DNA of 52,343 bases from Candidatus Poribacteria bacterium (GCA_003635185.1 PYJA01000132.1:1-52343), one strand, 5' to 3'. Shown: positions 42,450 to 51,796, numbered from the stretch's first letter. Translations and numbers: made by a program. Notes: generated from the sequence alone by a model not told the origin.

Positions 42450-43667
42450 GTGAAAAAGCAAAAAACGCACCATAAACGGCAAGACGTTGCCAGTGAAAAT
42501 AATCAGAAGCGATTTGTCCTCGCTGGAGGTGGAACAGGCGGACATATCTACCCTGCGATTGGTATTGCTCAAGCCCTTCAACGTTTCAACTCAGAAATAG
42601 ACATTGTTTTTATTGGGGGGCATGACCGTTTAGAAGCGACACTTGTTCCGCAACAAGGTTTTCGGTTTTTACCTATTTCCGTAGAAGGATTTCCACGCCG
42701 CCTGACATGGAAGTGGTTCCCAGTTATTATAAAAGTTTGTCAAGGGTTTGTGCAGTCGTTGAAGTATTTAAGGCAATTTAAACCGGATGCCGTTATTGGT
42801 ACAGGTGGATATGTCTCTGGACCTGTTCTCTTTGCGGCTTTGATGTTGGGTATCCCGATAGCGATCCAGGAACAGAATGTGTCCCCCGGTTTGACGAACA
42901 GTATTCTTGCCCGTTTTGCAAAAGCGGCATATCTTGCATTGCCACCGGACACGCAACGATTTCCTAATCATATTGTGGAGGTAACAGGTAACCCGATTCG
43001 ACTTGGAATAACAAAATACCCGCGGAACACCGAAACCTACCAAAAATTTAGTTTATGCGCAAAACATAAAACTGTGTTCGTCATGGGAGGTAGTCAAGGC
43101 GCTCGTGCTGTTAATGAGGTAATGATAGAAGCAAGTCCCATAATAGCCGAATTTGCTGCATCTCTTAGCTCAGAAATAGATAGTTCGGTTGACCTTGATA
43201 ATTCAAGCGAGGTCCACCTTCAAATTGTACATCAAACTGGAAAAACAGATGCGGAGCGGGTACAAGCAGCTTACACAAAATACGGAATACCACATCATGT
43301 GCAACCGTTTTTTGATCGGGTTGAAGAAATATATAGTATTGCCGATGTGATGATTTGTAGAGCAGGAGGTATGACAGTCTCTGAAGTGACCGCATGTGGT
43401 ATTCCTGCAATCTTTATTCCGCTACCTGCTGCCATAGGTAATAATCAAGTTCGCAATGCAGAAACAGTTGCTAATGCGGGAGCTGCTGTCGTCCTCAAAC
43501 AGGAAAAATTAACACCTGCGGTTCTTGCGGAAGAATTAATGCGTATCATTACAAATGAAAAAATATCTCAACAAATGAAAATAGCAAGCCAGAATCTTGG
43601 TCGTCCGGACGCAAGTGATTCGATTGCCAAGTCAATTTTTAGTCTTGCATCTTCTACTGAAATATAG
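42450..43667 (+). CDS. murG: UDP-GlcNAc:lipid I N-acetylglucosaminyltransferase
   Basis: 405 residues from GTG 42450, six bases after ftsW. MurG adds GlcNAc to lipid I to make lipid II at the inner membrane face. Motifs: AGGGTGGHIYPAIGIA, GTGGYVSGP, QEQNVSPGLTN, MGGSQGARAVNE and CRAGGMTVSEVTACGIPAIFIP. About 40 residues longer than E. coli MurG, mainly in a Ser/Asp-rich loop near residue 240 (SLSSEIDSSVDLDNSSE), and with a basic N-terminal extension (KKQKTHHKRQD). Confidence 0.95.
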   Translation: MKKQKTHHKRQDVASENNQKRFVLAGGGTGGHIYPAIGIAQALQRFNSEIDIVFIGGHDRLEATLVPQQGFRFLPISVEGFPRRLTWKWFPVIIKVCQGFVQSLKYLRQFKPDAVIGTGGYVSGPVLFAALMLGIPIAIQEQNVSPGLTNSILARFAKAAYLALPPDTQRFPNHIVEVTGNPIRLGITKYPRNTETYQKFSLCAKHKTVFVMGGSQGARAVNEVMIEASPIIAEFAASLSSEIDSSVDLDNSSEVHLQIVHQTGKTDAERVQAAYTKYGIPHHVQPFFDRVEEIYSIADVMICRAGGMTVSEVTACGIPAIFIPLPAAIGNNQVRNAETVANAGAAVVLKQEKLTPAVLAEELMRIITNEKISQQMKIASQNLGRPDASDSIAKSIFSLASSTEI

Positions 43668-43752
43668 AAAAAACAAATCTTATTGTTAATCCAAAGCGAT
43701 GTCCATCATTTTGTCGTGAGATTCAATTTAGGTTTTGTCCTGGAGATTAGCG

Positions 43753-45114
43753 TTGTTTGGAAAAACACAACATATTCATATTATAGGTATAGGCGGAGCA
43801 GGGTTGAGCGGAATTGCAGAAGTTCTTCTTGATCTCGATTTTGATGTCACAGGTTCGGACATCCAAAAAACAGCGACTACGGAACATCTCAAGTCATGTG
43901 GTGCGAAAATTTGGTATGGTCATGCCGCCTCACAAATTGATGGAGCAGACGTAGTGGTCATGTCGCCAGCTATTCCGGAGGACAATTCAGAACTACAAGC
44001 TGCAATGCTTGCCAAAATCCCTATTATCCGGGGAGCAGAAATGTTGAATGAGATTACACGGATGCGGTATAGTATTGCTGTTAGCGGCACCCACGGAAAA
44101 ACGACAACGACAGCTATGACAGCCGCTGTGTTAGCATCACTCGACCCAACTGTTGTTGTCGGAGGCAAATTAGTCAACGGCACTAACGCACAAAGTGGAC
44201 ACGGCGATGTGATGGTGATAGAAGCAGATGAAGCGTACGGTTCAATCGATATGTTTTATCCGACTATTGCTGTTGTTACTTCCGTTGATGCCGATCACTT
44301 GGATTATTACGATAGCATAGAAGAGATCGGAAATACATTTCTCACTTTTATCAACAAAGTCCCTTTTTATGGAACGGCTGTTTTGTGTCTTGATCAAGAA
44401 AATATCCAAAAACTCATTCCAGAGGTCAAAAAAGAATTTGTGACTTATGGACTTGACACACGGGCAGACTTAATTGCCGAGGAAATTAAGATTGACGGCC
44501 CCACTTCTCACTACCAAGTTCGGAGCTATGGAGAATTGTGTGGCAACGTGCATCTTAAGATGCCAGGAAGGCACAATATTTCAAACTCTTTAGCTGCAAT
44601 AGCTGTCGGACTCGAATTAGAAATTCCGTTTGACAAGATTCAGAACGCTCTTCAATCCTTTCAAGGTGTACACCGTCGATTCGAAATCTTGGGAACTGCT
44701 GCTGGTGATATAGTTGTTGTTGACGATTATGCACACAACCCTGCAAAATTAATGGCAGCGCTCCGAGGTGCCAGAGAAGGTTACAATCGACGAATTGTTG
44801 CAGTTTTCCAACCGCATCGATACGCACGAGTCCGAGACCTTGCGGACGAGTTTTCTCGATCTTTTTATCAGGCAGATGTTTTGATTGTTACGTCAATCTA
44901 TGGAGCAGGCGAAGAACCGATAGAGAATATAACGGGTGAAAACTTAGCCAGGGCAATAGAAGCGCATGGACATCCGAATGTAGTTTACATGCCCGATATG
45001 GATGAAGTGGTTGACCATCTAATGGAAATTACACGACCAAATGATTTAATTATCACACTTGGTGCAGGTGATATAGTAAATGTGGGACATAAATTTTTAA
45101 GTAAGCGTACATAA
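43753..45114 (+). CDS. murC: UDP-N-acetylmuramate--L-alanine ligase
   Basis: About 453 residues. The TTG at 43753 is preferred since GGAG lies at 43742-43745, seven bases before, and it places HIIGIGGAGLSGIAEVL at the right distance; the frame is open to TTG 43735. MurC adds the first amino acid to UDP-MurNAc. ATP loop SGTHGKTTTTAM, EADEAYGS, HRRFEILG and DDYAHNPAKL are intact. murB, which often follows murC, is absent from the cluster. Confidence 0.95.
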   Translation: MFGKTQHIHIIGIGGAGLSGIAEVLLDLDFDVTGSDIQKTATTEHLKSCGAKIWYGHAASQIDGADVVVMSPAIPEDNSELQAAMLAKIPIIRGAEMLNEITRMRYSIAVSGTHGKTTTTAMTAAVLASLDPTVVVGGKLVNGTNAQSGHGDVMVIEADEAYGSIDMFYPTIAVVTSVDADHLDYYDSIEEIGNTFLTFINKVPFYGTAVLCLDQENIQKLIPEVKKEFVTYGLDTRADLIAEEIKIDGPTSHYQVRSYGELCGNVHLKMPGRHNISNSLAAIAVGLELEIPFDKIQNALQSFQGVHRRFEILGTAAGDIVVVDDYAHNPAKLMAALRGAREGYNRRIVAVFQPHRYARVRDLADEFSRSFYQADVLIVTSIYGAGEEPIENITGENLARAIEAHGHPNVVYMPDMDEVVDHLMEITRPNDLIITLGAGDIVNVGHKFLSKRT

Positions 45115-45134
45115 TGAAAATAGGTTGAAATCCA

Positions 45135-46076
45135 ATGAAACTTCAAAGAAAACACAGGCAGAGCAAAGACGGTCCCTCCCATAGAATTTTCAGACCTAAA
45201 CAGATTCGCACTTCAAAATACCGTGCCCGCCGCCTGATCATGTTTGGAACTTTGATTATAACTTTGCTGTTTTTAGCGAAAATCTTTCTCGGATTTTTCG
45301 ATTTTGAGCACGTACAAGTGTCCGTAGCACTTTATGGTAATTCTCACTATGCGGAGGGGCAAATTTACGACGTGTTAGGTGAAAACCTTGATAATATCGT
45401 CACAGATTCCGAAACACAAACTGTTGCGTACCTGAAGGAAAATCTGAGTTATATTCAGGATGCTTACGTTTCCAAAAGTTTTGTAAAACGTCAGTTAACT
45501 ATTGAAATCACTGAACGTGAACCGTTTGCACGACTAAACTATATCTTATTAGAAGAAACAAAATCAGAAAAGGCACCTCAAGAAACAACAAAAAGAAAAA
45601 ATATGGATAATTTCTTTTTAATAGACGAAACCGGTCATGTGTTAGAATCTATTACACCGGAAAAATATAACCACCTGACACTGATTTTGGATGAAGGGGT
45701 ACAAGAACCCGAAGTTGGCAAACAGATTAAAACCGGAACAACACAACTCAGTCTGTATATCTTGAAACAAACAGCGTTGCAAGAACCTGACTTATCCAAA
45801 TTTCTAAAGGCAGTTGACGCGCGAGTTTCGCAGCAAATAAAAATTGACATAGAAAATTTACCCATGCCAGCGTGGATTGCAGCTGATTCAATTGAGAGCG
45901 GGCTTTATCATGTTGGGTTGTTTGTTCAACAACAAGGACTCCTTCTCCTTCAGAGAGAAAGGCAAATGTTAAAAGAAACACATGTAGGCAAAAAGGATTT
46001 CCTCTTGCCAGAAAAATTTACGTATTTGGATGCACGATATGAAGATACACTTTATTTAGGAGGGGACAGCAAATAG
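45135..46076 (+). CDS. ftsQ: FtsQ-like division protein with POTRA domain
   Basis: 313 residues. A basic cytoplasmic N terminus (about 1-33, many Arg and Lys) leads into one membrane segment (about 35-55, LIMFGTLIITLLFLAKIFLG), then a POTRA-type region (VQVSVALYGNSHYAEGQIYD, VSKSFVKRQLTIEITEREPFARL) and a beta-domain. This is the FtsQ/DivIB architecture. FtsQ bridges early and late division proteins. It sits in the expected place before ftsA, with one base step between stop and next start. Sequence similarity in this family is low. Confidence 0.85.
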   Translation: MKLQRKHRQSKDGPSHRIFRPKQIRTSKYRARRLIMFGTLIITLLFLAKIFLGFFDFEHVQVSVALYGNSHYAEGQIYDVLGENLDNIVTDSETQTVAYLKENLSYIQDAYVSKSFVKRQLTIEITEREPFARLNYILLEETKSEKAPQETTKRKNMDNFFLIDETGHVLESITPEKYNHLTLILDEGVQEPEVGKQIKTGTTQLSLYILKQTALQEPDLSKFLKAVDARVSQQIKIDIENLPMPAWIAADSIESGLYHVGLFVQQQGLLLLQRERQMLKETHVGKKDFLLPEKFTYLDARYEDTLYLGGDSK

Positions 46077-47312
46077 ATGGCAAAAGGAACCATTATCACC
46101 GGATTAGATATCGGTTCAAGTAAGATCTCGGTTGTCGTATGCCATACCTTGCCGAGTTTAGATGGCCAGATGGAAATTATTGGTGTCGGCAACGCAGACT
46201 CAAAGGGGTTACGAAGAGGTGTTGTCGTTGACATCAATCTCACTGCAGAAGCAATTCGTGAGGCTATTTCCGAAGCCGAACTCATGGCAGGTATAAACAT
46301 AGAATCGGTATGTTTAAATGTTTCAGGTGAGCATGTTGTTGGACAAACGTCACGCGGTGTGGTCACTGTAAAAAATGCCGCACAAATCACAAAGGATGAT
46401 GTAAATCGAGCAGTGCAGTCGGCAAGAACAATTGCTGCTATCCCTGAGGGGCAAGACGTTTTGCACGTGATTGAGCAAAACTTTGTTATTGATATGGACA
46501 TGCGGACCAAGGAACCGATTGGAATGTCAGGGTCGCGTTTAGAAGCAAATGCATATATAATCACTGGAAACACAAGTGGGATACAAAGCCTGTTAAATAG
46601 CGTTGAAAGTGCAGAAATTCCGAGTGTGGAAACACTTGCTGTTGCCCCAGTCGCATCAGCAAAATCTATCCTCCAGAGAGACGAGCGTGAAGTCGGAATC
46701 GCGCTGGCAGACATCGGAGACCAAACAACAGAAATTATAGTCTATAAAGAAGACGCTATTCAACACGTAGTCGTGTTTCCTGTCGGTGGACAACATGTGA
46801 CAAACGACATCGCTCAATACCTAAAAGTAACGTTACCTATTGCAGAAGAACTGAAACTTAACCGAGGCTGCGCATGGGCAGAGTGGGTGCAAGAAGAGGA
46901 TACTAATCCTATCCCGATTACAACAGGTTCAGCACTGCCAAAGTTTATCAGCCGCTTTGAGTTGGCACAAATCATTGAGTATCGAATGGTCCAAATCCTT
47001 GAAGGAATAGCTGACGAACTCGGAGACACACAACTTCCGGGCGGACTTGTGTTAACAGGGGGAACAGCACTCATGGATGGTTTGACAGAACTCGCTGAAC
47101 AAATTTTGCAACTTCGTGTACAAATAGGATATCCCATAGAACTAAAGGGATTAACGGACAGGGTCAATTATCCGATGTATGCCACAAGCCTTGGATTAGC
47201 AATGTACGGGGAATCCTTACGGCGTGAAGAAAAAATGGCACAAGCATTAAGGCGCAGTTCAGGGCCAGTTGGAGGAATTTTTCGGCGTATTAAAGAGTGG
47301 TTTGGCTATTAG
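46077..47312 (+). CDS. ftsA: Cell division protein FtsA
   Basis: 411 residues of the actin fold. FtsA anchors FtsZ filaments to the membrane. Motifs: ITGLDIGSSKISVVV (phosphate 1), GVGNADSKGLRRGVVVDI, NVSGEHV, LADIGDQTTEIIVY (phosphate 2), LVLTGGTALMDG (adenosine) and a basic amphipathic C terminus (GGIFRRIKEWFGY) fitting the membrane-targeting helix. ATG follows immediately after the ftsQ stop, with AGGAGGGG just upstream. Confidence 0.96.
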   Translation: MAKGTIITGLDIGSSKISVVVCHTLPSLDGQMEIIGVGNADSKGLRRGVVVDINLTAEAIREAISEAELMAGINIESVCLNVSGEHVVGQTSRGVVTVKNAAQITKDDVNRAVQSARTIAAIPEGQDVLHVIEQNFVIDMDMRTKEPIGMSGSRLEANAYIITGNTSGIQSLLNSVESAEIPSVETLAVAPVASAKSILQRDEREVGIALADIGDQTTEIIVYKEDAIQHVVVFPVGGQHVTNDIAQYLKVTLPIAEELKLNRGCAWAEWVQEEDTNPIPITTGSALPKFISRFELAQIIEYRMVQILEGIADELGDTQLPGGLVLTGGTALMDGLTELAEQILQLRVQIGYPIELKGLTDRVNYPMYATSLGLAMYGESLRREEKMAQALRRSSGPVGGIFRRIKEWFGY

Positions 47313-47441
47313 GTTTTTAGAAACTTAGGACGATAATCCGCTTTCTATAAAAAAGATAAGGGTGTTTTGATAGACACAAGCCGGATCAAGACGATCCGTA
47401 GTGAGTTAAAATCAATATTACTTCCACCCTCACTCATTGTA

Positions 47442-47470
47442 TTGATTTAATTCTAAATTGATTGTATAAT
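47442..47470 (+). promoter_or_regulatory. Sigma-70 type promoter upstream of ftsZ
   Basis: TTGATT (47442-47447) and a perfect TATAAT (47465-47470) are separated by 17 bases. Transcription would start near 47477, giving a leader of about 135 bases. It provides ftsZ with a promoter of its own apart from the cluster promoter. Confidence 0.6.
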
Positions 47471-47519
47471 TAGTATTTAGTGAATCATGCTTTAAGCGTG
47501 TTAAATGCACATTGATGTT

Positions 47520-47554
47520 GCACTTACCAATGAAGTGCGTATCCAGAAGGAGGT
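47520..47554 (+). promoter_or_regulatory. ftsZ leader with hairpin and unused strong ribosome binding site
   Basis: A hairpin GCACTT-ACCAATG-AAGTGC (47520-47538) is followed by AGAAGGAGGT (47545-47554), a near-perfect anti-16S complement. No ATG, GTG or TTG at proper spacing opens a frame longer than two codons. It may mark a lost or non-standard leader peptide or a ribosome standby site. Confidence 0.4.
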
Positions 47555-47611
47555 ATTAGGTTACCGTTGGTTTGACAATGTTCCTAACAAATGAAGCGGA
47601 GGCACCGAAGG

Positions 47612-48991
47612 ATGTGTCGTCCAAAGGTGACTGAAAGAAAAAAAATGATAGATTTTGAACAAGAAGAATTTGAAAAATTAAGTGCGAAAATAAAGGTTAT
47701 CGGTGTAGGTGGAGCAGGCGGAAACGCTGTCAGACGCATGATTGAAGCAGGACTCACTGGCATCGAATTTTATGCTGTAAACACTGATCAACAAGCACTC
47801 AACACATGCCATGGTGCCACACAAGTTCCGATTGGCATGAGCACGACCAAAGGATTAGGGGCAGGGGAAAATCCAGAGGTGGGCAGAGAGGCTGCTGAGG
47901 AAAGTAGAGAATGTTTACAAGAAATTGTGGATTCTGCACACATGGTTTTTGTCGCAGCGGGGATGGGTGGTGGTACCGGAACCGGCGCAGCACCAATTGT
48001 TGCCGCTCTTGCTAAGGAAAAGGGCGCATTAACAATTGGCGTTGTGACACTTCCCTTTAATTTTGAAGGTAGACATCGTGCCGAAAAAGCGGAAATTGGA
48101 TTGCAAGAACTCCGTAGTTGTGCTGACTCGGTCATAGTCGTGCCAAACCAACGGCTCATTGATGCAATTGATAGAAAACTTCCAATCCCCGAAGCATTCA
48201 AAATGGGAGACCAAATCCTATTACATGGGGTGCAAAGCATTTCTGACATCATTACAGAAGCAGGTGAAATTAATGTTGACTTTGCGGATGTGGAAACAGT
48301 TATGCGTGACTCTGGAACAGCCTTGATGGGGATGGGACAAGCGTCTGGCGATAATCGCGCAGCAGCAGCAGCAGCACAAGCTATTTCCTCTGACCTACTT
48401 GAAGAAGGGAGCATCGCGGGTGCGGTTAGGATGATTGTGAATATCACCGCTCCTCCTGATTTTACGATGCACGAACTGGATGAAGCCATGAAAGTTATTC
48501 GGGAAGCGTCAGATGACGCACATCCTATCTTCGGGTTATTTTACAAAGACGAATTAGAACTTAGCGATGAAGTGTTGGTCACTGTAATTGCTACAGGATT
48601 TGACCTGCCTTCAGATTCGAGTTATATTCCGAATCAAGGGCATAGATTTAACCCGCAAGGTGGCAATCCACAAGGGGGACAACCCAATTCAGTGATCCAA
48701 GGAAGTCGGATTCGGAGTGGTGACGCGAGACCTGTCGGCCGTGCACAACGAGGTACGCAGCGTCCCCCGTTAGACAGGCAACCGCCCGAAAGAGGAAACG
48801 AAGGAACGTTCGGTTCTGCAACGCAACCGCCCGCTAACCGTCAAAGTCCTCCCCGGCAGCAGGTCGGGCAAGAAAAACCTGAAGAAGATGAGAATGAAAC
48901 TAACGACGAACAAGATGAGAACCGTGAAAAACAGTGGGACATCCCCGCTTTTCTCAGAGTTCAACAAAGAAGAGGTAAACGGAGAAATTAA
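47612..48991 (+). CDS. ftsZ: Cell division protein FtsZ
   Basis: About 459 residues from ATG 47612, which has GGAGG at 47598-47602; the frame is also open to ATG 47591, and ATG 47645 would give the more usual N terminus MIDFEQ but has only a weak site. FtsZ is the tubulin-like GTPase of the division ring. Motifs: GVGGAGGNAVRRM, NTDQQAL, GMGGGTGTGAAP (tubulin signature), and the T7-loop region (VDFADVETVM). A Gln/Pro/Gly/Asn-rich linker of about 90 residues (about 350-440) leads to the conserved C-terminal peptide DIPAFLR, the FtsA-binding site, followed by a basic tail. Confidence 0.97.
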   Translation: MCRPKVTERKKMIDFEQEEFEKLSAKIKVIGVGGAGGNAVRRMIEAGLTGIEFYAVNTDQQALNTCHGATQVPIGMSTTKGLGAGENPEVGREAAEESRECLQEIVDSAHMVFVAAGMGGGTGTGAAPIVAALAKEKGALTIGVVTLPFNFEGRHRAEKAEIGLQELRSCADSVIVVPNQRLIDAIDRKLPIPEAFKMGDQILLHGVQSISDIITEAGEINVDFADVETVMRDSGTALMGMGQASGDNRAAAAAAQAISSDLLEEGSIAGAVRMIVNITAPPDFTMHELDEAMKVIREASDDAHPIFGLFYKDELELSDEVLVTVIATGFDLPSDSSYIPNQGHRFNPQGGNPQGGQPNSVIQGSRIRSGDARPVGRAQRGTQRPPLDRQPPERGNEGTFGSATQPPANRQSPPRQQVGQEKPEEDENETNDEQDENREKQWDIPAFLRVQQRRGKRRN

Positions 48992-49040
48992 TCCTATACC
49001 TCCTCTTGTTCGCAAATACGTTAAGTAAAGAGAGATTCAA

Positions 49041-50783
49041 TTGGATTTACGTGAGCACGCGCAACAATTACTAAAAACCGAAAAGGACGCGTTCCCAAGT
49101 CAAAGCGCGCCCACCCGGTTCAGGAAACCTAACAGATTCGCGCTGGTTTATCCAAGCACGTATCAACTTGGGATGTCAAGTCTGGGGGTTCAGGTGATTC
49201 ATGCCACGTTGAACAGCCGTCCGGATACTGCCTGTGAACGTGTCTTTATACCGGAACCTCAATATGTTCGCGAACTTATCAAGCGAAAAACGCCTCTCTT
49301 CTCTTTAGAAACGCAGACCGCGCTCCACGCTTTTGATATAGTCGGTTTCTCTGTGTCGTTTGAGTCAGACTATGTGAACATACCGCGGGCGTTGGCGTTA
49401 GGCAATGTCCCGCAGCGAACTGAAGAACGGACAGACTGGGATCCGCTTGTCATCGCAGGTGGAATTAACATCTCTTACAACCCCGAACCGTTGGCTGATT
49501 TCATTGATGTCTTTGTCGTAGGTGAAGCAGAACTGATTATCCATCAACTGATGGATAAATTCCACGAATGGAAAATGTCTAATGCTCCTAAAATAGACCT
49601 ATTGCAATCACTCGGTACAGAACCTGGACTGTATGTGCCAAGTTTTTACGATGTTGCATATCACGCAGATGGAAAAGTTGAACAGGTTAGCTCTAAACCA
49701 GGTTTTCCGAATAAAATTCGCTCTGCAGCCGTGCCTGATTTGAACAGTGTCCAAACCTGCACACAGATTCATACCCCGAACACTGAGTTCTCAAACGCGC
49801 ATTTGATTGAAATTGTGCGTGGATGTGGCAGACAGTGCCGTTTCTGTGTGGCAGATTATGCACGCCGATGGCCGAGACACCGTTCTGTCCAAAACACACT
49901 TGCACTTGCGGAAAAAGCAAGAGGCATTACCGACAGGATTGGGTTAGTAGGGGCATCTATTTCTGACCACCCCCAAATAAATGAAATCGCTACCGGTTTA
50001 GTTGATAGAGGATTCCGTATCTCATGTGCGTCACTTCGTGCAGAAACGGTTGAGACTCCGCTTCTTGATGCGCTTGCCGATAGCGATCAAGGCACAATTA
50101 CCATCGCCCCAGAAGTGGCAACTGAAGAACTTCAAAAGGTCGTCAATAAAGCAATTCCCCGAGAACGACTCTACTATGTTTTTGAAGAAGCATTGAAACG
50201 CGATATTCTTAACCTTCGTCTATATTTCCTTATCGGTGTTCCGCAGGAAACCCCCGCAGATGTGACAGCGATTGCAGAAATGGCGAAAGAGATGCGTACC
50301 ATATTACTTCCACATGCCAAGCGGACAGGAAAAATAGGACGTATCAGTTTTACGATTTCGCCAATGGTACCGAAACCGCATACACCGTTTCAATGGGTCG
50401 CAATGGAACCACCAAAGACCATCGCCAAAAAACTTGACTATCTGAAACGGGAGATTAACAGGCTCGGCAGTATAAAGGTATCATCTGCAAGTGCGCGGAT
50501 GGCACATCAGGAAGCAGTTTTTGCACGTGGTGATCGACGACTCGGAAAAGTTATATTAGAACTGGCACAAGGGACATCGTGGAACAACGCTTTCCGTAAG
50601 CATGGATTAGCTCCTGATTTTTATGCCCTGCGTCAACGTGAATTCAGTGAAGTTAACCCGTGGGACCATCTTGACCTAAACGTTAAACCGCAATTCTTAC
50701 AACTTGAACACAACAAGCACGAAAAAGGCTTTATGACAAGCGAGTGTGATACCACAGTTTGTAAAAAATGTGGTGCGTGCTAA
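49041..50783 (+). CDS. Radical SAM protein of the YgiQ/TIGR03960-like group
   Basis: 580 residues from TTG 49041, with AAAGAGAGA upstream. The N-terminal half resembles the B12-binding-like fold of such enzymes (FALVYPSTYQLGMSSLGVQV, VIAGGINISYNPEPLADFID, VVGEAELI). The radical SAM cluster CGRQCRFC (CxxxCxxC) lies at about 262-269, followed by SAM-domain words APEVATEEL and FLIGVPQET. A Cys-rich C terminus (CDTTVCKKCGAC) could bind another cluster. The reaction is not known for this group. It is 49 bases after ftsZ and may be transcribed with it. A partner DUF2344 protein often found beside this family is not seen here. Confidence 0.8.
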   Translation: MDLREHAQQLLKTEKDAFPSQSAPTRFRKPNRFALVYPSTYQLGMSSLGVQVIHATLNSRPDTACERVFIPEPQYVRELIKRKTPLFSLETQTALHAFDIVGFSVSFESDYVNIPRALALGNVPQRTEERTDWDPLVIAGGINISYNPEPLADFIDVFVVGEAELIIHQLMDKFHEWKMSNAPKIDLLQSLGTEPGLYVPSFYDVAYHADGKVEQVSSKPGFPNKIRSAAVPDLNSVQTCTQIHTPNTEFSNAHLIEIVRGCGRQCRFCVADYARRWPRHRSVQNTLALAEKARGITDRIGLVGASISDHPQINEIATGLVDRGFRISCASLRAETVETPLLDALADSDQGTITIAPEVATEELQKVVNKAIPRERLYYVFEEALKRDILNLRLYFLIGVPQETPADVTAIAEMAKEMRTILLPHAKRTGKIGRISFTISPMVPKPHTPFQWVAMEPPKTIAKKLDYLKREINRLGSIKVSSASARMAHQEAVFARGDRRLGKVILELAQGTSWNNAFRKHGLAPDFYALRQREFSEVNPWDHLDLNVKPQFLQLEHNKHEKGFMTSECDTTVCKKCGAC

Positions 50784-50834
50784 TAATTTTTGTGTTAGAA
50801 TAGATTTTGGAAATTTCCATTAGAAACGATAATA

Positions 50835-50947
50835 ATACCATTTCTGATATATAATGTCTCTCTTTGTAGCATAAACTGCCAGTTTGTGCCATCCGCCGTT
50901 TGATTTTTAATAACCGGTAATGAGACAAAAATTAATAGAAATGGTAT
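50835..50947. repeat. Short inverted-repeat element around a GTAG hairpin
   Basis: Arms ATACCATTTCT (50835-50845) and AGAAATGGTAT (50937-50947) are perfect 11-bp inverted repeats, 91 bases apart. They enclose a GTAG-headed hairpin. The element ends 14 bases before the ribosome site of the LamG gene. Confidence 0.45.
50866..50889 (+). repeat. GTAG-headed hairpin (REP-like), copy 4
   Basis: GTAG followed by arms GCATAAACT and AGTTTGTGC with loop GCC. One position in the outer stem is a T:G-type pair as in the copy at 27303. Confidence 0.75.
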
Positions 50948-50973
50948 AAGATCTGTTTAAGGAGGATACAGTT

Positions 50974-51750
50974 GTGCGCAAATTATTACAATTTACAACG
51001 GGACTTGTTGCTATATTGGCATTATTCATCATCGTCTCACCATCGCATGCGGGTTTAGACGATAAATCGCTTGTGTTATACCTCTCCTTTGATGAAGGAA
51101 AAGGTGACACTGCTAAAGATAGTTCTACTTATGGACATGATGGTGATCTCATCGCAAATCCTGCATGGGTTGATGGACAATTTGGCGGTAAGGCACTTGA
51201 ATTTGATGGCACAAAGGGAACACATGTAAAAGTACCAATTAATGACACTTTACAGTTAAGAGAACAGTTTTCTGTCGCTTTTTGGGTTAAACGCGGGGCT
51301 ACGCAAATTAGTGAATGGAACTATATGGTCTCTGCTGGTGAACTTGTGTGGGCTACTATTTTTAATAACAAAGATAAAAAGACTTGGTTCTGGTCTAAAG
51401 ATCCAAACTGGTCTTCAGAAATCACTTCCGGCGAAGATCAACCTGAAGATTGGGTGCATATCACTGTAACTCATGACACTAAATCTGATGCTATAATGTA
51501 CTATAATGGCAAGAAAGCGGGTACCGGTAATAACCCAGCACAAACCATTGAGATCGGCGGTTCCATTATGGTCGGTGCAAGACATCCTGGCAAAGAATTT
51601 TTTACTGGGACTATTGACGAAGTGTACCTCTTTAATCGAATCCTTACCGAAGATGAGATCAACACAATCAAAGATGGTGAATTTTCACCGGTAGAACCCG
51701 CAGAGAAACTCACTACGACATGGGCTGTCATCAAAAGGGATCGCTATTGA
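50974..51750 (+). CDS. Secreted LamG-domain (concanavalin-like) protein
   Basis: 258 residues from GTG 50974, with GGAGG at 50961-50965. Signal peptide at 1-26 (FTTGLVAILALFIIVSPSHA). The remainder is one LamG/concanavalin-type jelly roll: LVLYLSFDEGKGDTAKDSS, ALEFDGTKGTHVKVP, QFSVAFWVKRGA, WVHITVTHD, IMYYNGKKAGTG, and IDEVYLFNRILTEDEI at the end, the standard run of strands. Such domains bind glycans or proteins outside the cell. The end (PAEKLTTTWAVIKRDRY) resembles the short basic tails of other exported proteins of these bacteria. A terminator follows. Confidence 0.87.
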   Translation: MRKLLQFTTGLVAILALFIIVSPSHAGLDDKSLVLYLSFDEGKGDTAKDSSTYGHDGDLIANPAWVDGQFGGKALEFDGTKGTHVKVPINDTLQLREQFSVAFWVKRGATQISEWNYMVSAGELVWATIFNNKDKKTWFWSKDPNWSSEITSGEDQPEDWVHITVTHDTKSDAIMYYNGKKAGTGNNPAQTIEIGGSIMVGARHPGKEFFTGTIDEVYLFNRILTEDEINTIKDGEFSPVEPAEKLTTTWAVIKRDRY

Positions 51751-51762
51751 TAGGTTAGGTTT

Positions 51763-51796
51763 AATAGGGCAGGGAGTAATCTCTGCCCTATTTTAC
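51763..51796 (+). terminator. Rho-independent terminator of the LamG gene
   Basis: Inverted arms AATAGGGCAG and CTGCCCTATT (51763-51772 and 51783-51792) form a ten-pair stem starting 13 bases after the stop codon, followed by TTAC and an AT-rich stretch. The U-run is short. Confidence 0.65.

Noticed and set aside
47503..47518. Third sigma-54 site (TGCACATTGATGTTGCA) before ftsZ
   Set aside because: The invariant GG of the -24 element is GC here, and a good sigma-70 type promoter lies just upstream.
47788..48489. 233-codon minus-strand frame inside ftsZ
   Set aside because: Antisense shadow of a strongly conserved gene, with no domain or ribosome site.
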